DNA from: an uncultured Eubacteriales bacterium
GTDB lineage: Bacteria; Bacillota; Clostridia; Christensenellales; Aristaeellaceae
Length of the DNA stretch: 7,235 nt
Assembly (NCBI GenBank): GCA_900548145.1
Contig: URJB01000084.1
Span: 1 to 7,235, forward strand
Direction of reading: 5' to 3'
Positions 6,151 to 7,235 of this stretch are shown here, piece after piece. The position numbers and the translations under genes are program-made. The notes under the pieces were generated by a model. That model saw only the letters and a program-made list of their open reading frames with translations. It had not been told where the DNA came from and did no database searches. Each line of letters opens with the position of its first letter. Position 1 is the first letter of the stretch.

Positions 6151-6696
6151 CTACGCTCCATATCCAAACCAGCCCCATACATGCCAGAATTCCAGCGAAC
6201 CGGCGCTGACGGCGGATGCGATTACGCAGGCGGCGAGGAACAGTACAAAGAGGATCACCAGCACCACGGAAGCCGACCGCAGACGGAGACGGCATTCCTT
6301 TTTCAGCTGGGGATGCAGGGGCAGAGCAGGCAGCCCCGCCCGGTTCCGAGCTGCGGCCAGCGCATTGCTCCGCTGACGGCCATAGGCGCGGCAAAGCTGA
6401 CGGAGGAACGCGTCATAGTACACCGTGCCCACGGCGCTCAGGCCGCACAGAGCCAACAGCATCAGCCCGGCCAGCACCGCGCAGAGGCGGGGCATGGAGG
6501 GCAGCAGCCCGGCGACGTTCCAGCCGAAGATCAGGCATATGCCCGCCACGGCGCAGACCGCCGTAAAGGCTGCCATAACCACCAGCCATGCCGCCAGCAC
6601 TACCATGCCCAGCGCAGCCAGCACGTCCTCCCAATCGGGGATGTGACGCTTCTGCAGTTCATTCTGAAAAGAAGCCAGAAATTCATTCTTTGTCAT
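6151..6696 (-). CDS. DUF1700-type membrane protein with shortened N-terminal domain
   Basis: The 181-residue protein starts MTKNEFLASFQNELQKRHIP, which resembles the opening of the cytoplasmic HAAS/DUF1700 domain. Hydrophobic stretches follow: about 28-62 (one or two membrane spans), 70-94 and 142-164. A basic loop lies between (RAYGRQRS, 103-110, and KKECRLRLR, 132-140), and the end is AGSLEFWHVWGWF, as I recall from clostridial members. The acidic middle of the HAAS domain (a YExxF-like helix and a GxSEEE-like turn) is absent: residue 25 leads almost directly into the first membrane span, so the protein appears 50-70 residues shorter than relatives. The ATG at 6696 is preceded by GGAGG with a 6-base spacer and overlaps the end of padR by 14 bases, implying translational coupling. 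An upstream ATG at 6735 in the same frame lies inside padR and is unlikely. The family's role is unclear; it usually accompanies PadR regulators and often a DUF4097 gene, which is missing here. Confidence 0.8.
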   Translation of the reverse strand: MTKNEFLASFQNELQKRHIPDWEDVLAALGMVVLAAWLVVMAAFTAVCAVAGICLIFGWNVAGLLPSMPRLCAVLAGLMLLALCGLSAVGTVYYDAFLRQLCRAYGRQRSNALAAARNRAGLPALPLHPQLKKECRLRLRSASVVLVILFVLFLAACVIASAVSAGSLEFWHVWGWFGYGA

Positions 6697-7009
6697 GAGG
6701 ATCCTCCTCCAATAGATCCCGTACCGCGTCGGCAAAGACCAGATACTCCTGTTTTTGGGCGGCGTAGCTTTCCCGTCCCAGCTGGGTCAGCCGGTAATAC
6801 TTGCGGGGCGGGCCGCCGCTCTCCTCCTGCAGGTAGGTGTCCAGCAGTCCGTCGCTTTTCAGCTTGCGCAAGATGGGGTAGACGGTGCCGTTGGCCAGCT
6901 CTATGCGCTGGGCCAGCTGGCTGGAAATTTCGTACCCGTAGCAGTCGCCCCTATGCAGAAGGGCCAGCACGCACAGTTCCAGCACGCCTTTTTTATATTG
7001 ACTATTCAG
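6683..7009 (-). CDS. PadR-family transcriptional regulator, probable CTG start
   Basis: This is a short PadR-type winged-helix repressor (subfamily 2, about 108 residues). Numbering from the proposed start, it reads NSQYKKGVLELCVLALLHRG (2-21), DCYGYEIS (22-29), the recognition-helix region NGTVYPILRKLKSDGLL (40-56) and the wing GGPPRKYYRLTQLG (65-78), then a C-terminal helix likely to dimerise. No ATG exists at the expected place. A GTG at 6985 would begin MLELCV but has no proper ribosome binding site and drops the N-terminal NSQYKKG that relatives carry. CTG at 7009 sits 7 bases after AAGGGAGG and restores it, so I take CTG as the start. The gene overlaps the DUF1700 gene by 14 bases. It probably represses its own promoter, which carries a dyad over the -10 box. 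Ligand and wider targets are unknown. Confidence 0.88.
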   Translation of the reverse strand: MNSQYKKGVLELCVLALLHRGDCYGYEISSQLAQRIELANGTVYPILRKLKSDGLLDTYLQEESGGPPRKYYRLTQLGRESYAAQKQEYLVFADAVRDLLEEDPHDKE

Positions 7010-7016
7010 GAAAAAT

Positions 7017-7024
7017 CCTCCCTT
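7017..7024 (-). promoter_or_regulatory. padR ribosome binding site deciding the start
   Basis: Minus-strand AAGGGAGG (7024-7017) is a near-ideal Shine-Dalgarno. Seven bases downstream is CTG (7009-7007), in frame with the PadR domain. No ATG, GTG or TTG lies at a usable distance in that frame, which is the main evidence for initiation at CTG. Confidence 0.75.
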
Positions 7025-7044
7025 CGGCTTTGTTCTTGTTCGAA

Positions 7045-7069
7045 CACTAGTGAATTATATTCAGTAGTG
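7045..7069. promoter_or_regulatory. Probable PadR operator overlapping the padR -10 box
   Basis: On the minus strand CACTACTGAAT (7069-7059), a 3-base spacer and ATTCACTAGTG (7055-7045) form an inverted repeat with 10 of 11 positions matching per arm. The -10 box lies at its centre, so a bound dimer would block RNA polymerase. PadR proteins bind such dyads near their own promoters. A separate 10-bp palindrome TGTTCGAACA (7037-7046) abuts it. Confidence 0.72.
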
Positions 7070-7082
7070 GTGAAAAGGTCAA
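7054..7082 (-). promoter_or_regulatory. Promoter of the padR-DUF1700 operon
   Basis: Minus-strand TTGACC (7082-7077), a 17-base spacer and a perfect TATAAT (7059-7054). This near-consensus sigma-A promoter suggests strong transcription held down by a repressor. The start would be near 7047, giving a leader of about 38 bases. Confidence 0.88.
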
Positions 7083-7109
7083 CCCCCTTTCAAACTATTT
7101 TGGGAAAGG

Positions 7110-7139
7110 AAAAAAGCAGAGCGCCGAAAGGCGTTCTGC
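7110..7139 (-). terminator. Leftward intrinsic terminator for a gene to the right
   Basis: Minus-strand GCAGAACGCC (7139-7130), loop TTTC, GGCGCTCTGC (7125-7116), then six T (7115-7110). The stem has one A/C mismatch in this orientation. On the plus strand the same hairpin has a G-U pair and a GAAA tetraloop but no U-tract. It insulates the padR promoter from a leftward transcript entering from the right. Confidence 0.78.
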
Positions 7140-7235
7140 CTAGACTGTCGAAAAACCCTGATCGGCTGCCATCGCCCGCAAACAGCGCTCTGCGGCCCGC
7201 TCCCCTACGGGGCGCGGGCTTCGGACTGCGGTAGC
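7140..7235 (-). CDS. Possible 3' end of an unknown leftward gene
   Basis: On the minus strand one frame is open from the right edge to a TAG at 7142-7140, immediately before the terminator hairpin. Its last residues read RAMAADQGFSTV. The position fits the end of a gene, but 31 codons with no recognisable domain are weak evidence. The stretch also contains a GC-rich hairpin and could instead be a non-coding repeat. Confidence 0.28.
   Translation of the reverse strand, partial: ATAVRSPRPVGERAAERCLRAMAADQGFSTV
7195..7219. repeat. GC-rich hairpin near the right edge
   Basis: GCCCGC (7195-7200) pairs with GCGGGC (7214-7219), and CCCC (7202-7205) with GGGG (7209-7212), around loop TAC, with one T/C mismatch. 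No T-tract follows on either side. It may be part of an interspersed element cut by the window edge. Confidence 0.5.

Noticed and set aside
6697..6706. 10-bp palindrome GAGGATCCTC directly before the DUF1700 start codon
   Set aside because: It overlaps the Shine-Dalgarno and could be a regulatory hairpin, but with no loop and only 10 bp it is more likely a chance result of the GGAGG sequence.

Overview
The window reads as ordinary chromosome from a GC-rich member of the Firmicutes, probably a clostridial (Oscillospiraceae/Ruminococcaceae-type) bacterium. This is an inference from three things: a SAM-I (S-box) riboswitch with a transcription terminator in front of metK, exact copies of the Firmicutes parS site, and a PadR/DUF1700 gene pair. 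I see no phage, insertion sequence, CRISPR array, tRNA or rRNA.

Layout, left to right. Positions 1-1130 (minus strand) hold a lipoate-protein ligase-like gene followed by the first codons of another possible gene that runs off the left edge. A divergent intergenic region (1131-1354) carries promoters for the ligase and for a plus-strand GNAT acetyltransferase (1355-1792). A bidirectional terminator (1797-1831) separates that gene from glgP, glycogen phosphorylase (minus strand, 1843-4293). The 336-bp glgP-metK gap (4294-4629) holds the glgP promoter and a cluster of three exact 16-bp parS sites. The middle site is the centre of a 48-bp perfect palindrome. The site nearest metK is the stem of metK's apparent intrinsic terminator. 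metK (4630-5805) follows, with a full control region at 5806-6073: promoter, SAM-I aptamer, terminator, second inverted repeat and ribosome binding site. To the right is a padR-DUF1700 operon (6151-7009) with a strong promoter whose -10 box sits inside a 25-bp dyad, probably the PadR operator. The last 150 bases hold a leftward intrinsic terminator and possibly the end of another leftward gene.

The genes do not form one pathway. metK makes S-adenosylmethionine and is predicted to be shut off by it. glgP releases glucose-1-phosphate from glycogen. The ligase-like protein belongs to lipoate metabolism but lacks the catalytic lysine. PadR probably represses its own operon, which encodes a small membrane protein. 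The parS cluster marks a ParB (Spo0J) loading site and suggests that the window is origin-proximal.

The most interesting points are the dense parS cluster with one site doubling as a terminator, the 48-bp palindrome, the ligase without its lysine, a probable CTG start for padR, and a DUF1700 protein that seems to lack the middle of its cytoplasmic domain. I did not find a convincing wholly new multi-gene system.
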